Origin: Pseudooceanicola sp.
GTDB taxonomy: Bacteria; Pseudomonadota; Alphaproteobacteria; Rhodobacterales; Rhodobacteraceae
Length of the DNA: 36,446 nt
Assembly (NCBI GenBank): GCA_002709085.1
Contig: PAPR01000027.1
Coordinates: forward strand, 1 to 36,446
Direction: 5' to 3'
Made by a program: the position numbers and the translations under genes. Below the pieces are notes generated by a model that saw nothing but the letters and a program-made list of their open reading frames with translations, was not told where the DNA came from and did not search any database. Every line of letters begins with the position of its first letter. The stretch's first letter is position 1. This document shows, in pieces, positions 1-8,968 of this stretch.

Positions 1-4
1 CAAT

Positions 5-646
5 ATGTTGGACATGAGCAGCTCTCCCTCCCAAGATTTGCGACGTTTCCTGAATGGGGACAAGTTCGGAACGGTCATGGCCGATCCGCCCTGGCGGTTT
101 ACCAACCGCACCGGCAAGGTCGCGCCGGAGCACAAGCGCCTGTCGCGCTATCCCACCATGACGCTTGAAGATATTTGCGATCTGCCGGTGGCCGAGCATC
201 TGGAGGATCGCGCGCATTGCTACCTCTGGGTGCCCAATGCGCTGCTGCCGGACGGACTGCGCGTGCTCAGCGCCTGGGGATTCGATTACAAGTCCAACAT
301 CATCTGGCACAAGGTCCGCAAGGACGGTGGATCGGACGGGCGGGGCGTGGGGTTCTACTTTCGCAACGTGACGGAGATCCTTCTGTTCGGCACCCGTGGC
401 AAGAACGCCCGCACGCTGGATGCCGGGCGGCGTCAGGTCAATATGATGCAGACCCGCAAGCGCGAGCATTCGCGCAAACCGGATGAGCAGTACAAGCTGA
501 TCGAGGATTGCTCCTGGGGACCATACCTCGAGATGTTCGGCCGAGGCGTGCGCGAGGGCTGGACCGTCTGGGGCAATCAGGCGGACGCGGATTACAAGCC
601 GGGGTGGAAGACCTACGCTTATAATTCCTCGGTCGCGGCGGAGTAG
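5..646 (+). CDS. MT-A70 family DNA adenine N6-methyltransferase (RM modification subunit, probable)
   Basis: Predicted S-adenosylmethionine-dependent adenine methyltransferase of the MT-A70 family. The catalytic motif DPPW is at residues 27-30, followed by the family's YLWVPNALL and SNIIWHK segments (about residues 73-103) and a C-terminal EMFGRG..GWTVWGNQ block. The 213-residue length suits a compact stand-alone DNA methylase. It converges on a BglII-like endonuclease gene at 819-1592, so its likely job is to protect that enzyme's target sites; this role is inferred from context. ATGs lie at 5 and 14. The window begins only four bases before the first, so no ribosome site can be seen and the true start could lie upstream. 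Known BglII/BstYI partner methylases are, to my knowledge, N4-cytosine enzymes, so an N6-adenine family member here is notable. Confidence 0.85.
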   Translation: MLDMSSSPSQDLRRFLNGDKFGTVMADPPWRFTNRTGKVAPEHKRLSRYPTMTLEDICDLPVAEHLEDRAHCYLWVPNALLPDGLRVLSAWGFDYKSNIIWHKVRKDGGSDGRGVGFYFRNVTEILLFGTRGKNARTLDAGRRQVNMMQTRKREHSRKPDEQYKLIEDCSWGPYLEMFGRGVREGWTVWGNQADADYKPGWKTYAYNSSVAAE

Positions 647-710
647 ATCGCGCGAGGACGGGTTGTCTGCGGTCATCGCTGAACTGCGAGGTTGATCCGG
701 ACCTCTGAGT

Positions 711-788
711 GCGGACGGGGCGCTGCCCCGCGGAGCCGTCTGCTGCGCAGCCCGCCCCTTCCCCGGAGTATTTTCGACGAGATGAAGC
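711..788. repeat. Intergenic repeat, copy 1 (Rhodobacteraceae 'CCCCGGAGTATTTT' type)
   Basis: The convergent gap between methylase and endonuclease holds a GC-rich hairpin, CGGGGC (716-721) with loop GCT and GCCCCG (725-730). A GC-rich spacer follows, then CCCCGGAGTATTTT (761-774) and GATGAAG (781-787). The same order of parts recurs at 16821-16895. I recognise this as an intergenic repeat common in Rhodobacteraceae; that link is from memory, not a search. The hairpin could also act as a terminator between the convergent genes, though there is no T-tract directly after it. Confidence 0.55.
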
Positions 789-818
789 CTGCGTGACGCC
801 AGTACGAAGCCTGTGGAC

Positions 819-1592
819 TCAGGTGTCGAACAGGCTGCGCGGCGTGTCACCCTCGGGCGCGGCGTCGGTCAGGATCGACATCGGCAGACCGACGAGCAGC
901 AGCGGGCACGGGTTGCCGACGCCGCGCCGCACGCGGTCATCAAGCTTGGCCCAATGGGTGGTAGAGGGGCCGAATTTATCCGCCGTGAAGGCATTGGCGA
1001 AGGCCTCGTGAAACGCGGTGCCGCGTGCGGTCTGTGCCGCGACTTTGGCTTTTTGGCGCGCGGTCCGGTCGCCGATGCCGAGGCGCACAAGGTCGCTTTC
1101 CGATGACAGATCGCGCGCACGCAACCAATCGGTGATCCGCCCGCGCATGCCGTCCTGCAATGAGGCGCCGCGCGTCACGATGATGCCGACCGAAATCGCG
1201 GAGAGCGCGTGCAGACGTTGGAAGTTTTCGAGGTCGCGGTCGAAGAAGGGATCCTTGTTGTTCCATTCGACCTCCAGCGCCAGCGCACCGGGACGGGCGA
1301 AGTTGACGTGATCGACCTCATGCGAAATGCCGTCGCGTTCGATCCCGTCAACGATGGTCTGCACGTGAAACCGATGCTTGCGCCACCCCGTGGCGTTGAG
1401 CGCATGACGCAGACGCTGCGTCTGACCGCTTTCGCCGCCGCCGCCGCCGATCAGGTCGGCCATGGAGATGTGAAAGCCCGACAGGATCGCGATCAATTGC
1501 GCAAGCTCGGGCGCGAACTCATGCGTCAGGATCGCGCGGGCGTGATTTGTCGCTGCGATATCAAAGCCTTTGTCAATCAGCGCATCGAACAT
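819..1592 (-). CDS. BglII/BstYI family type II restriction endonuclease
   Basis: 257 residues resembling the BglII/BstYI endonuclease family. The probable catalytic centre is Asp94 together with Glu107-Val-Glu109, followed by WNNKDPFFDRDLENFQRL (110-127), which is the family's characteristic EW-NKDPFF-RDL block. In BglII itself the matching metal-binding residues are Asp84, Glu93 and Gln95. A hydrophobic strand SVGIIVTRG (134-142) follows. BglII cuts AGATCT and BstYI cuts RGATCY; the specificity of this enzyme is unknown. It is convergent with the MT-A70 methylase at 5-646, an R-M layout. An inverted repeat lies about 73 bp upstream of its start. The family assignment is by motif recognition, and cleavage activity is inferred. 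Confidence 0.8.
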   Translation of the reverse strand: MFDALIDKGFDIAATNHARAILTHEFAPELAQLIAILSGFHISMADLIGGGGGESGQTQRLRHALNATGWRKHRFHVQTIVDGIERDGISHEVDHVNFARPGALALEVEWNNKDPFFDRDLENFQRLHALSAISVGIIVTRGASLQDGMRGRITDWLRARDLSSESDLVRLGIGDRTARQKAKVAAQTARGTAFHEAFANAFTADKFGPSTTHWAKLDDRVRRGVGNPCPLLLVGLPMSILTDAAPEGDTPRSLFDT

Positions 1593-1664
1593 GGGTCCAT
1601 CCTCTCGGGGCGCAGATTGCCCGGCCCCTGACGGATAACAAGGGGTGAATCGGCGAAAAACTGC

Positions 1665-1677
1665 CTGACATTGTCAG
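1665..1677. promoter_or_regulatory. Perfect inverted repeat upstream of the endonuclease gene
   Basis: CTGACA-T-TGTCAG lies in the 166-bp divergent gap between the endonuclease (minus strand) and the exported CHAP protein (plus strand). Its short symmetric form would suit an operator. No controller (C) protein gene is visible in the window, so the regulator, if any, is unknown. The gap is otherwise unremarkable, apart from an AT-richer stretch at about 1675-1735. Confidence 0.35.
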
Positions 1678-1758
1678 TTAAACTTGTTTTGTGGAACCTT
1701 TTGCGCGAAACGCGAAGTGCTCACGTAAAAATGCGGAGCTGGGACATATGAGGGACCT

Positions 1759-2310
1759 ATGAGCGTTGAACGCGCCAAACTGTCGTTTCGCAACAAGCTG
1801 ATGATCGCGGCGACACTGCTACTGAGCGCGGGATGCGCCAATATCTCGCCCGAGGAAGCCGCCGAAAAGGCCAGCGTCGACATAGAGTTGCGCGCCCTGG
1901 CCATTCAGGAGGTCCGCGCCAAGCAGGCCGTCGGCACCCGCGTCTGGTGTGTCCCCTTCGCCCGCACCGCGAGCGGCGTGCAAATTCGCGGCAATGCCAA
2001 CACCTGGTGGTCGCAAGCGGCGGGCCGGTTCGAGCGGACCAAGACGCCAACGGTTGGCGCGGTCATGGCCTTTTCCAAATCAAGCCGTCTTTCTATGGGC
2101 CACGTCGCCGTCGTGGCAGAGATCGTATCGTCCCGCATGGTGCGGATCGATCACGCGAACTGGCATCGTAACAAGATTTCGCTTGGCATGGGTGTGATCG
2201 ACGTGTCCGAGAATAACGACTGGAGCCGGGTCAAGGTCGAGACGAACCCCGGCGCCTATGGCAGCCCCTATGCCGTCAGCGGCTTCATCTTGCCGGGGTC
2301 GACGATCTGA
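1759..2310 (+). CDS. Exported CHAP-domain (amidase/endopeptidase-like) protein, possible lipoprotein
   Basis: 183 residues. The N-terminus is basic (RNK), followed by a hydrophobic stretch ending LLLSAGC with Cys26. This is a near-lipobox, but Ser at -3 is atypical, so lipidation is uncertain. The mature part looks like a CHAP domain: Cys64 in VWCVPFAR, His115 in MGHVAVVAEI and the HAN segment at 132-134 would form a Cys-His-Asn type catalytic set. CHAP proteins are papain-like amidases that cut peptidoglycan peptides, so a periplasmic cell-wall role is likely but inferred. A GAGGGA sequence just upstream supports the ATG at 1759; a preceding ATG at 1748 hits a stop after four codons. A clear intrinsic terminator follows the gene. 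Confidence 0.75.
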   Translation: MSVERAKLSFRNKLMIAATLLLSAGCANISPEEAAEKASVDIELRALAIQEVRAKQAVGTRVWCVPFARTASGVQIRGNANTWWSQAAGRFERTKTPTVGAVMAFSKSSRLSMGHVAVVAEIVSSRMVRIDHANWHRNKISLGMGVIDVSENNDWSRVKVETNPGAYGSPYAVSGFILPGSTI

Positions 2311-2356
2311 TTAGACGTAACGCGTCACGGAATTTTGCATTGTGATAGAATGCGTT

Positions 2357-2383
2357 AGGGCGGGGAATTTCCCCGCCCTTTTC
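2357..2383 (+). terminator. Rho-independent terminator after the CHAP protein gene
   Basis: A 9-bp perfect stem AGGGCGGGG (2357-2365) / CCCCGCCCT (2371-2379) with loop AATTT, followed by T residues (the run TTTT spans 2379-2382). There is no matching T-run on the minus strand, so it serves the plus-strand gene rather than the convergent aspS. Confidence 0.85.
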
Positions 2384-2420
2384 CTTTGCCATCCGGTGAC
2401 GTCATAGCCTCGCGGCGCGA

Positions 2421-4424
2421 TCAATCCTGCGGGATGACGCGCAGCGACAGCTCCATCAGCTGATCCGAGGTCGGCTCGGAGGGGGCGTCCATCATCAGGT
2501 CTTCGGCGCGCTGGTTCATCGGGAAGAGGATGACCTCGCGGATGTTCTGCTGATCCGCCAGCAGCATGACGATGCGGTCGATCCCGGCGGCGCAGCCACC
2601 GTGGGGCGGCGCGCCATACTGGAACGCATTGACCATTCCGCCAAAGCGCTTGCGCACCTCGTCCTCACCGTAACCGGCGAGTGCAAAGGCCTTGATCATG
2701 ATGTCGAGCTTGTGGTTCCGGATCGCGCCCGAGATCAGCTCGTACCCGTTGCAGGCAAGGTCGTACTGATAGCCCAGCACCTTGAGCGGATCGCCGTTCA
2801 ACGCCTCGAGTCCGCCCTGCGGCATCGAGAAGGGGTTGTGCGAAAAGTCGATCGCGCCGGTGTCCTCGTCGGCCTCGTACATCGGGAAATCGACGATCCA
2901 GGCAAAGGCGAAACGGTCCTTGTCGATCAGGTCCAGCTCTTCGCCGATGACGGTGCGGGCGCGACCCGCGACCGCCTCGAAAGCCGAGGGCTTGCCGCCG
3001 AGGAAGAAGGCCGCATCGCCCACGCCAAGGCCCAGCTGCTGGCGGATCGCCTCGGTGCGCTCGGGGCCGATGTTCTTGGCCAGGGGGCCGGCGGCTTCGA
3101 TTGTGAAGGCTTGTGTCAAGAAACGGACTTGTTCGTCATCTCCAGCGTCTTTTGCCTCTCGCAGCAACCTATGCCTACGAGCAAATTCTTCCGCAGTTAC
3201 ATTTTGGTTGTTGTCTATTTCTTCTTCGGCTTCAAACCGCTTCAAAAACGCATCGATGTCACTGGGATCTGTAATGACCTCTGACGCATCCCACTTTGCA
3301 AGAAGTTCCGCGGCCGCTTCGCCCATCTGGTTTTTGATAGATTCACGCCAGAAGATATACCCCATCCCCGGCAGCCCCTGCTGCTGGGCAAAGCTGTTCA
3401 TGCGGTCGCAGAACTTGCGCGAGCCACCGCCGGGCGCGGGAATGGCGCGGATCTCGGTGCCGTCCTGTTCCAGCAGCTTGGCAAAGATCGCAAAGCCCGA
3501 GCCGGTGAAATGTTCAGAGACAACCTGCATCTCGATCGGGTTGCGCAGGTCGGGCTTGTCGGTGCCGTATTTCAGCGCCGCGTCGGCGTAGGAGATCTGC
3601 GGCCAGACGGCGTCGACCTTGCGTCCATTGCCGAACTCCTCAAAAATGCCCTGCATGACCGGTTGGATCGTGGCAAAGACGTCTTCTTGGGTCACAAAGC
3701 TCATCTCAAGGTCGAGCTGATAGAAATCGGTCGGCGAGCGGTCGGCGCGCGGATCCTCGTCCCGGAAACAGGGCGCGATCTGGAAATACTTGTCAAAACC
3801 CGAAACCATCAGCAATTGCTTGAACTGTTGGGGGGCCTGCGGCAGGGCGTAGAACTTGCCCGGATGCTGGCGTGAGGGCACGAGGAAATCGCGTGCGCCT
3901 TCGGGCGAGGACGCGGTGATAATCGGCGTCTGGTATTCGCGGAACTGCTGATCCCACATGCGGCGACGGATCGAGGCGACGACGTCCGACCGCAGGGTCA
4001 TGTTGGCCTGCATCTGCTCGCGCCGCAGGTCGAGGTAGCGATAGCGCAGGCGCGTTTCCTCGGGGTATTCCTGATCGCCAAAGACCATCAGGGGCAGTTC
4101 CTTGGCGGCGCCGAGCACCTCCATGTCACGCACGAAAACCTCGACTTCCCCCGTGGGAATCTTGGGGTTGATCAGGTCGGCGTCGCGGGCTTTGACCTCA
4201 CCGTCGATGCGGATGCACCATTCGGCGCGGACCTTTTCCACCTGTGAGAACACCGGGCTGTCGGGATCGCAGAGCACCTGCGTCATACCGTAGTGGTCGC
4301 GCAGATCAATAAAGAGGATACCCCCGTGATCGCGCACCCGATGGACCCAGCCAGAGAGGCGGACGGTCTGTCCGACGTTGGTGGCATTGAGGTCGGCGCA
4401 GGTATGGCTGCGGAAGGCATGCAT
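2421..4424 (-). CDS. aspS: Aspartyl-tRNA synthetase with an ~82-residue insertion
   Basis: Class II aminoacyl-tRNA synthetase that charges tRNA-Asp (and possibly tRNA-Asn) with aspartate. From the ATG at 4424 it has 667 residues, against about 590 usual for bacteria. Visible parts are an N-terminal OB-fold anticodon domain ([12 protein letters not shown]...FIDLRD), class II motif 2 ([11 protein letters not shown]), the bacterial GAD insertion domain and motif 3 (GIDRIVMLL). The extra length is a charged block at residues 361-442, between GYIFWR and [14 protein letters not shown], encoded by markedly AT-richer DNA. His33 in RDHG sits where non-discriminating AspRS enzymes carry His. The start is set by the AGAGGA ribosome site upstream of 4424; an upstream in-frame ATG at 4508 lies downstream of a promoter -10 but lacks such a site. 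Confidence 0.96.
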   Translation of the reverse strand: MHAFRSHTCADLNATNVGQTVRLSGWVHRVRDHGGILFIDLRDHYGMTQVLCDPDSPVFSQVEKVRAEWCIRIDGEVKARDADLINPKIPTGEVEVFVRDMEVLGAAKELPLMVFGDQEYPEETRLRYRYLDLRREQMQANMTLRSDVVASIRRRMWDQQFREYQTPIITASSPEGARDFLVPSRQHPGKFYALPQAPQQFKQLLMVSGFDKYFQIAPCFRDEDPRADRSPTDFYQLDLEMSFVTQEDVFATIQPVMQGIFEEFGNGRKVDAVWPQISYADAALKYGTDKPDLRNPIEMQVVSEHFTGSGFAIFAKLLEQDGTEIRAIPAPGGGSRKFCDRMNSFAQQQGLPGMGYIFWRESIKNQMGEAAAELLAKWDASEVITDPSDIDAFLKRFEAEEEIDNNQNVTAEEFARRHRLLREAKDAGDDEQVRFLTQAFTIEAAGPLAKNIGPERTEAIRQQLGLGVGDAAFFLGGKPSAFEAVAGRARTVIGEELDLIDKDRFAFAWIVDFPMYEADEDTGAIDFSHNPFSMPQGGLEALNGDPLKVLGYQYDLACNGYELISGAIRNHKLDIMIKAFALAGYGEDEVRKRFGGMVNAFQYGAPPHGGCAAGIDRIVMLLADQQNIREVILFPMNQRAEDLMMDAPSEPTSDQLMELSLRVIPQD
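3099..3344 (-). other. Low-GC in-frame insertion within aspS
   Basis: This 246-bp segment encodes AspRS residues 361-442 (Glu-Ser-Ile-Lys ... Phe-Thr-Ile). By hand count, 93 of the 200 bases 3101-3300 are G or C (46.5%), while flanking aspS is clearly higher. It uses codons rare elsewhere in the window (ATA, GTA, AGG, CGA, TTG, ACA). The peptide is acidic and helical-looking ([27 protein letters not shown]). The flanking residues join to normal AspRS sequence, so it reads as an inserted module. A short direct repeat GCTTCAAA occurs at 3229-3236 and 3239-3246. Confidence 0.7.
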
Positions 4425-4490
4425 GGGGTGGTTTCCTCTGGTCTGGGCCGCCACCGGGTCACGGTCGGGGCCACCTATTTTGCTGGGGTC

Positions 4491-4519
4491 GATACACATG
4501 TTCAGCACGCGGAAGTCAA
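4491..4519 (-). promoter_or_regulatory. aspS promoter (sigma70-like)
   Basis: Read on the minus strand: TTGACT (-35, 4514-4519), a 17-bp spacer and TGTATC (-10, 4491-4496), about 65 bp before the aspS start. The spacing is ideal and the -35 matches 5 of 6. Confidence 0.6.
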
Positions 4520-4559
4520 GCGCGCGCGGTTTGGTGCCGCGTCTGCGCCCGGCGTTACC

Positions 4560-5705
4560 TCAAGCGGTCAGCAGCACGGCGGCGGCTTGGTGGTCGGCAT
4601 AGGTGATACGCCCGCCGCTGACGGTCAGGCCGGGGCGGCGCGTCTCGGGATTGATCGCGACAAGGTCCGCACGCGCACCGCTGGCAAGGGTGCCGCGATC
4701 GCGCAGACCCAGCATCGCGGCGGGGCCGGAGGAGACCAGCGCCCAGGCCGCGCCCAGCCCCATGTCCGGGGCCAGCGCCATCGCGGCCTGGAATGGGGCG
4801 GGATAGTGGTAATCCGACGCGAGCGCGGTGCACATCCCTTCGCGCGCGATAAAGCCGGCGCTCACCTTGCCGGCGTGGGACTGACCGCGCACCACGTTCG
4901 GTGCGCCCATGACGATGGCGTCTCCGGCTTCGGTGGCTTCTGCTGCGACCTCCGCCGTTTCGGGGAATTCACTGACGCGAAGCCCCTGCCCTCGTGCGGT
5001 CTGACGGTCTGCGGTCGTGGCGTCGTCGTGGCTGCCCAGCAGTACGTTGCGGGACGATAACCGCGCCGCGAATTGGTTGAGCGCAGCGGGCACCTCCTCG
5101 CGCCTGTCGTGCAGCGATTGCAGCAGGGCCAGGTGTGCTTCGGGGTTGCGCCCGGATTTCAGCGCCTGCCCGGTGAGGCGTGGCGGGCGCTTGCCTCGGG
5201 CCAAGGCGTCGTGCGGGATATGGTCGTTGAACACCACGTAGCCGATGTCATGCGCCGCGATCAGCGCCTCGATGGCGGTGTAGTCGTCAATCAGATGGAT
5301 TTCCACGCGCAGTTGCACGCGCAGGTCGGTGGCTACGCGCGGGCGCATGTCGTCCAGCGCACGGAGCATGGCGGCGGCGAACTCCGGGCCGCGCATCCCG
5401 CCCTCCCAACTGTAGAACTGCGCAAGATAGGCGGTGGTGATCCCATTCGCAGCCAGCTCTGCCTCAGCCGCCATGAGACCTGCGCCGAGGTCACGCATCG
5501 CGCCGCGCCGGGGCGCGAGGTGGCGTTCGAAGCCGTCGCCGTGCACATCGACGATTCCCGGCAGCACCTGCCAGCCGGGAAGATGCAGGGCGCGACCGCT
5601 GGCCTCGGCTGCCACCTGCCCAGCCGCGATGCCAAGCGGCGCATCGCACAGCCCCTCGGGGCGAAGGACCTGCGCGCCGGTGATATGAAGGTCAGGCATC
5701 ATCAT
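4560..5705 (-). CDS. phnM: PhnM-like amidohydrolase (alpha-D-ribose 1-methylphosphonate 5-triphosphate diphosphatase family)
   Basis: Amidohydrolase-superfamily protein of about 381 residues, the usual PhnM length. Signature segments are PGIVDVHGDGFERH (metal-binding HxD region), RVEIHLID, NDHIPHD, LLGSHDDAT, SEFPET, MGAPNVVRGQSHAGKVSA and ASDYHYPA. PhnM removes pyrophosphate from ribose 1-methylphosphonate 5-triphosphate in the C-P lyase pathway. No other phn gene is near, so the exact substrate is less certain than the family. The start is one of three consecutive ATGs (5705, 5702, 5699). An upstream in-frame ATG at 5798 would fall inside the groESL terminator and is rejected. No strong ribosome site is visible. 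Confidence 0.8.
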   Translation of the reverse strand: MMMPDLHITGAQVLRPEGLCDAPLGIAAGQVAAEASGRALHLPGWQVLPGIVDVHGDGFERHLAPRRGAMRDLGAGLMAAEAELAANGITTAYLAQFYSWEGGMRGPEFAAAMLRALDDMRPRVATDLRVQLRVEIHLIDDYTAIEALIAAHDIGYVVFNDHIPHDALARGKRPPRLTGQALKSGRNPEAHLALLQSLHDRREEVPAALNQFAARLSSRNVLLGSHDDATTADRQTARGQGLRVSEFPETAEVAAEATEAGDAIVMGAPNVVRGQSHAGKVSAGFIAREGMCTALASDYHYPAPFQAAMALAPDMGLGAAWALVSSGPAAMLGLRDRGTLASGARADLVAINPETRRPGLTVSGGRITYADHQAAAVLLTA

Positions 5706-5787
5706 GCGCCGCTTTTGCGGGATCGCGACGAAGGGCGCAACGGCGTTGGCCCCCTTGCCACGCAGATCGGGCGCGCGAGCGGACAGC

Positions 5788-5814
5788 AAAAAGGGCACCC
5801 GAAGGTGCCCTTTT
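5788..5814 (-). terminator. Rho-independent terminator of groESL
   Basis: Read on the minus strand: GGGCACC, loop TTCG, GGTGCCC, then TTTTT. In plus coordinates the stem is 5793-5799 / 5804-5810 with loop 5800-5803. The A/T flanks (5788-5792 and 5811-5814) make it look bidirectional, but only the minus strand has genes here. The TTCG tetraloop makes it very stable. Confidence 0.88.
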
Positions 5815-5883
5815 CATAGCGTGGATCAGATGATGCCGGGAAGCTCGCCGCGCGGTCGAAACCGCAGCCCAGTCCCCGGACCC

Positions 5884-5901
5884 CTTTCGCCGTAGCGAAA
5901 G
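5884..5901 (-). other. Stem-loop just after the groEL stop codon
   Basis: CTTTCGC (5884-5890) and GCGAAAG (5895-5901) pair around CGTA. Allowing one mismatch the stem extends outward through GACC/GGTC. There is no T-run, so it may be a 3' mRNA-stabilising hairpin ahead of the true terminator at 5788-5814. Confidence 0.4.
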
Positions 5902-5906
5902 CGGTC

Positions 5907-7574
<1,668 letters not shown>

Positions 7575-7598
7575 TCAGTTGCGTTCGAAGGGGCGTTC

Positions 7599-7886
7599 TC
7601 AGGCGATGATGCCGAGAATGTCGCTTTCCTTCATGATCAGCATTTCTTTGCCGTCGAGGGTGATCTCGGTTCCGGACCACTTGCCGAACAGGATCTTGTC
7701 GCCAGCCTTGACGGAGGGGGCGATCAGCTCGCCGTTGTCCTTGCGGGCGCCGTCGCCCACGGACACGATTTCGCCCTCTGCGGGCTTTTCTTTCGCGCTG
7801 TCGGGGATAATCAGCCCGCCTGCGGTTTTTTCTTCGCTTTCGAGGCGCTTGACCAGCACGCGGTCGTGTAGCGGTTTGAATGCCAT
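7599..7886 (-). CDS. groES: Co-chaperonin GroES (10 kDa)
   Basis: 95 residues from [14 protein letters not shown], the lid of the GroEL chamber. The mobile loop that docks on GroEL is visible ([17 protein letters not shown], about residues 19-35). The start at 7886 is chosen because AAGGAG sits 8 nt upstream; an in-frame ATG seven codons earlier has no such site and would add a non-conserved leader. It is first in the groESL operon. Confidence 0.97.
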   Translation of the reverse strand: MAFKPLHDRVLVKRLESEEKTAGGLIIPDSAKEKPAEGEIVSVGDGARKDNGELIAPSVKAGDKILFGKWSGTEITLDGKEMLIMKESDILGIIA

Positions 7887-7953
7887 CTCTGAGGCTCCTT
7901 CGCTCAAAGTTACTCCCTAAACCCCCGTCCCTGCATATCAGGCGAAGGGGGTG

Positions 7954-7980
7954 TTATCACTCATCCATGTCGAGTGCTAA
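7954..7980 (-). promoter_or_regulatory. CIRCE operator (HrcA binding site)
   Basis: TTATCACTC (7954-7962), a 9-bp spacer and GAGTGCTAA (7972-7980). One arm matches the consensus exactly and the other differs at one base (T for G). It lies between the groES promoter and start codon, the standard place for repression by HrcA. hrcA itself is not in the window. Confidence 0.92.
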
Positions 7981-7987
7981 CGGCGGG

Positions 7988-8016
7988 TAGTTAGGCATCC
8001 GCGAAGGATGTGTCAA
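7988..8016 (-). promoter_or_regulatory. groESL promoter
   Basis: On the minus strand: TTGACA (-35, 8011-8016; perfect), a 17-bp spacer and TAACTA (-10, 7988-7993), directly before the CIRCE element. The preceding C gives CTTGACA, which could also serve a heat-shock sigma factor (RpoH); the sequence alone does not decide. Confidence 0.75.
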
Positions 8017-8092
8017 GCACCGTGTTGCTGGATCATGATCGCGCAACGCCGGGTCGGTCGAACATGTCTGGTGACGCTCTGCAAGGCCGCAA

Positions 8093-8803
8093 TCATGGAT
8101 CGGCGGACTCGGAGGACGCGGGCCGGAGCGAAAGGGGCGCAGGCGGCGCTGGGAAGTCGTTCAAACCCGCCTGTCCCGCCGGCGTCAGCGCGTAGACGCC
8201 GCGCGCGACCTTTTCAAACCAACCGTAATGATCGTCGCGCATGATGGATGTCGCGCGCGGCACGGCGACGGCCTTGGCGACAATTGCCCCACGGGCCGGG
8301 CCGTTGCGCAACAAAAAGGTGGCGCAGCGCAACGCGTCCTGTCGATAGGCCGTCACCAGTTTGACCCCGACCGAACCGCCGGCGTTCGGATCGCCCACCC
8401 GGCGTTGAAATTCACGCAGCAATCGACCCTGCCGCACCCGCGAAGCACGCGGCGCATAGGGCCCCGGATCGCAGTGCACATCCACATGCCCGTCACGCGC
8501 CCGCACGGTCATCAGCCCCAGACCCAGACGGCGACACAGGGCGATATGCCCACTCAGCGCTTTTCGCCCGCGAAAGCTCGGCACGGCGAGGTAGACCCAA
8601 TCGGTCACGGCTTGCCGCGCGACCCCTTGCTGAACGAGCGTGAGGTTCATGCCCGTCTTCATCTCGACGATCACCGGCGCCGGATCATCCGCGCGCATCG
8701 CCATCACGTCCGCGCCCGCAACCTCGGATTTGACCTCGTAGCCCTGCGCTTCGAGGAACGCCTTGATCGGCGGGTAGAGGTCGGTCTCGCGCAGCTTTGC
8801 CAT
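8093..8803 (-). CDS. DUF2161 family protein, PD-(D/E)XK nuclease-like
   Basis: About 236 residues. The N-terminal RETDLYPPIKAFLEAQGYEV and the core GADVMA...VIVEMKTG match the DUF2161 family, in which an Asp followed by Glu-x-Lys (here Asp32, Glu47, Lys49 from this start) suggests a PD-(D/E)XK phosphodiesterase fold. A second half with a winged-helix look (KVARGVYALTPAGQAGL) follows. Function is not established for the family. Starts at 8821 or 8896 are also in frame and no convincing ribosome site separates them; 8803 gives the usual family N-terminus. It is divergent from ppaC. Confidence 0.65.
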   Translation of the reverse strand: MAKLRETDLYPPIKAFLEAQGYEVKSEVAGADVMAMRADDPAPVIVEMKTGMNLTLVQQGVARQAVTDWVYLAVPSFRGRKALSGHIALCRRLGLGLMTVRARDGHVDVHCDPGPYAPRASRVRQGRLLREFQRRVGDPNAGGSVGVKLVTAYRQDALRCATFLLRNGPARGAIVAKAVAVPRATSIMRDDHYGWFEKVARGVYALTPAGQAGLNDFPAPPAPLSLRPASSESADP

Positions 8804-8905
8804 CTGGCGAGTCTGATCCATTAACTCAGGCGGAACAAGTGGCCGGGAGGAAGGCCCGCATTGCGACCATTCGCCCCTCGGGTCGGGCGAAGCCAAAGCA
8901 GGCGG

Positions 8906-8933
8906 GTGACAATGCCGAACTCCCTGCTATAAG
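8906..8933 (+). promoter_or_regulatory. ppaC promoter
   Basis: GTGACA (8906-8911), a 16-bp spacer and TATAAG (8928-8933), 35 bp before the ppaC ATG. Both boxes match 5 of 6. A hairpin TTCGCCC (8870-8876) / GGGCGAA (8885-8891) lies just upstream and may mark the divergent boundary. Confidence 0.6.
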
Positions 8934-8968
8934 GGCGCCCAATTCAGACCTGACAGGACGCCCCCATT

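Noticed and set aside
4293..5060. 255-codon plus-strand frame over the aspS start and phnM
   Set aside because: Shadow frame crossing the aspS promoter and two well-supported minus-strand genes.
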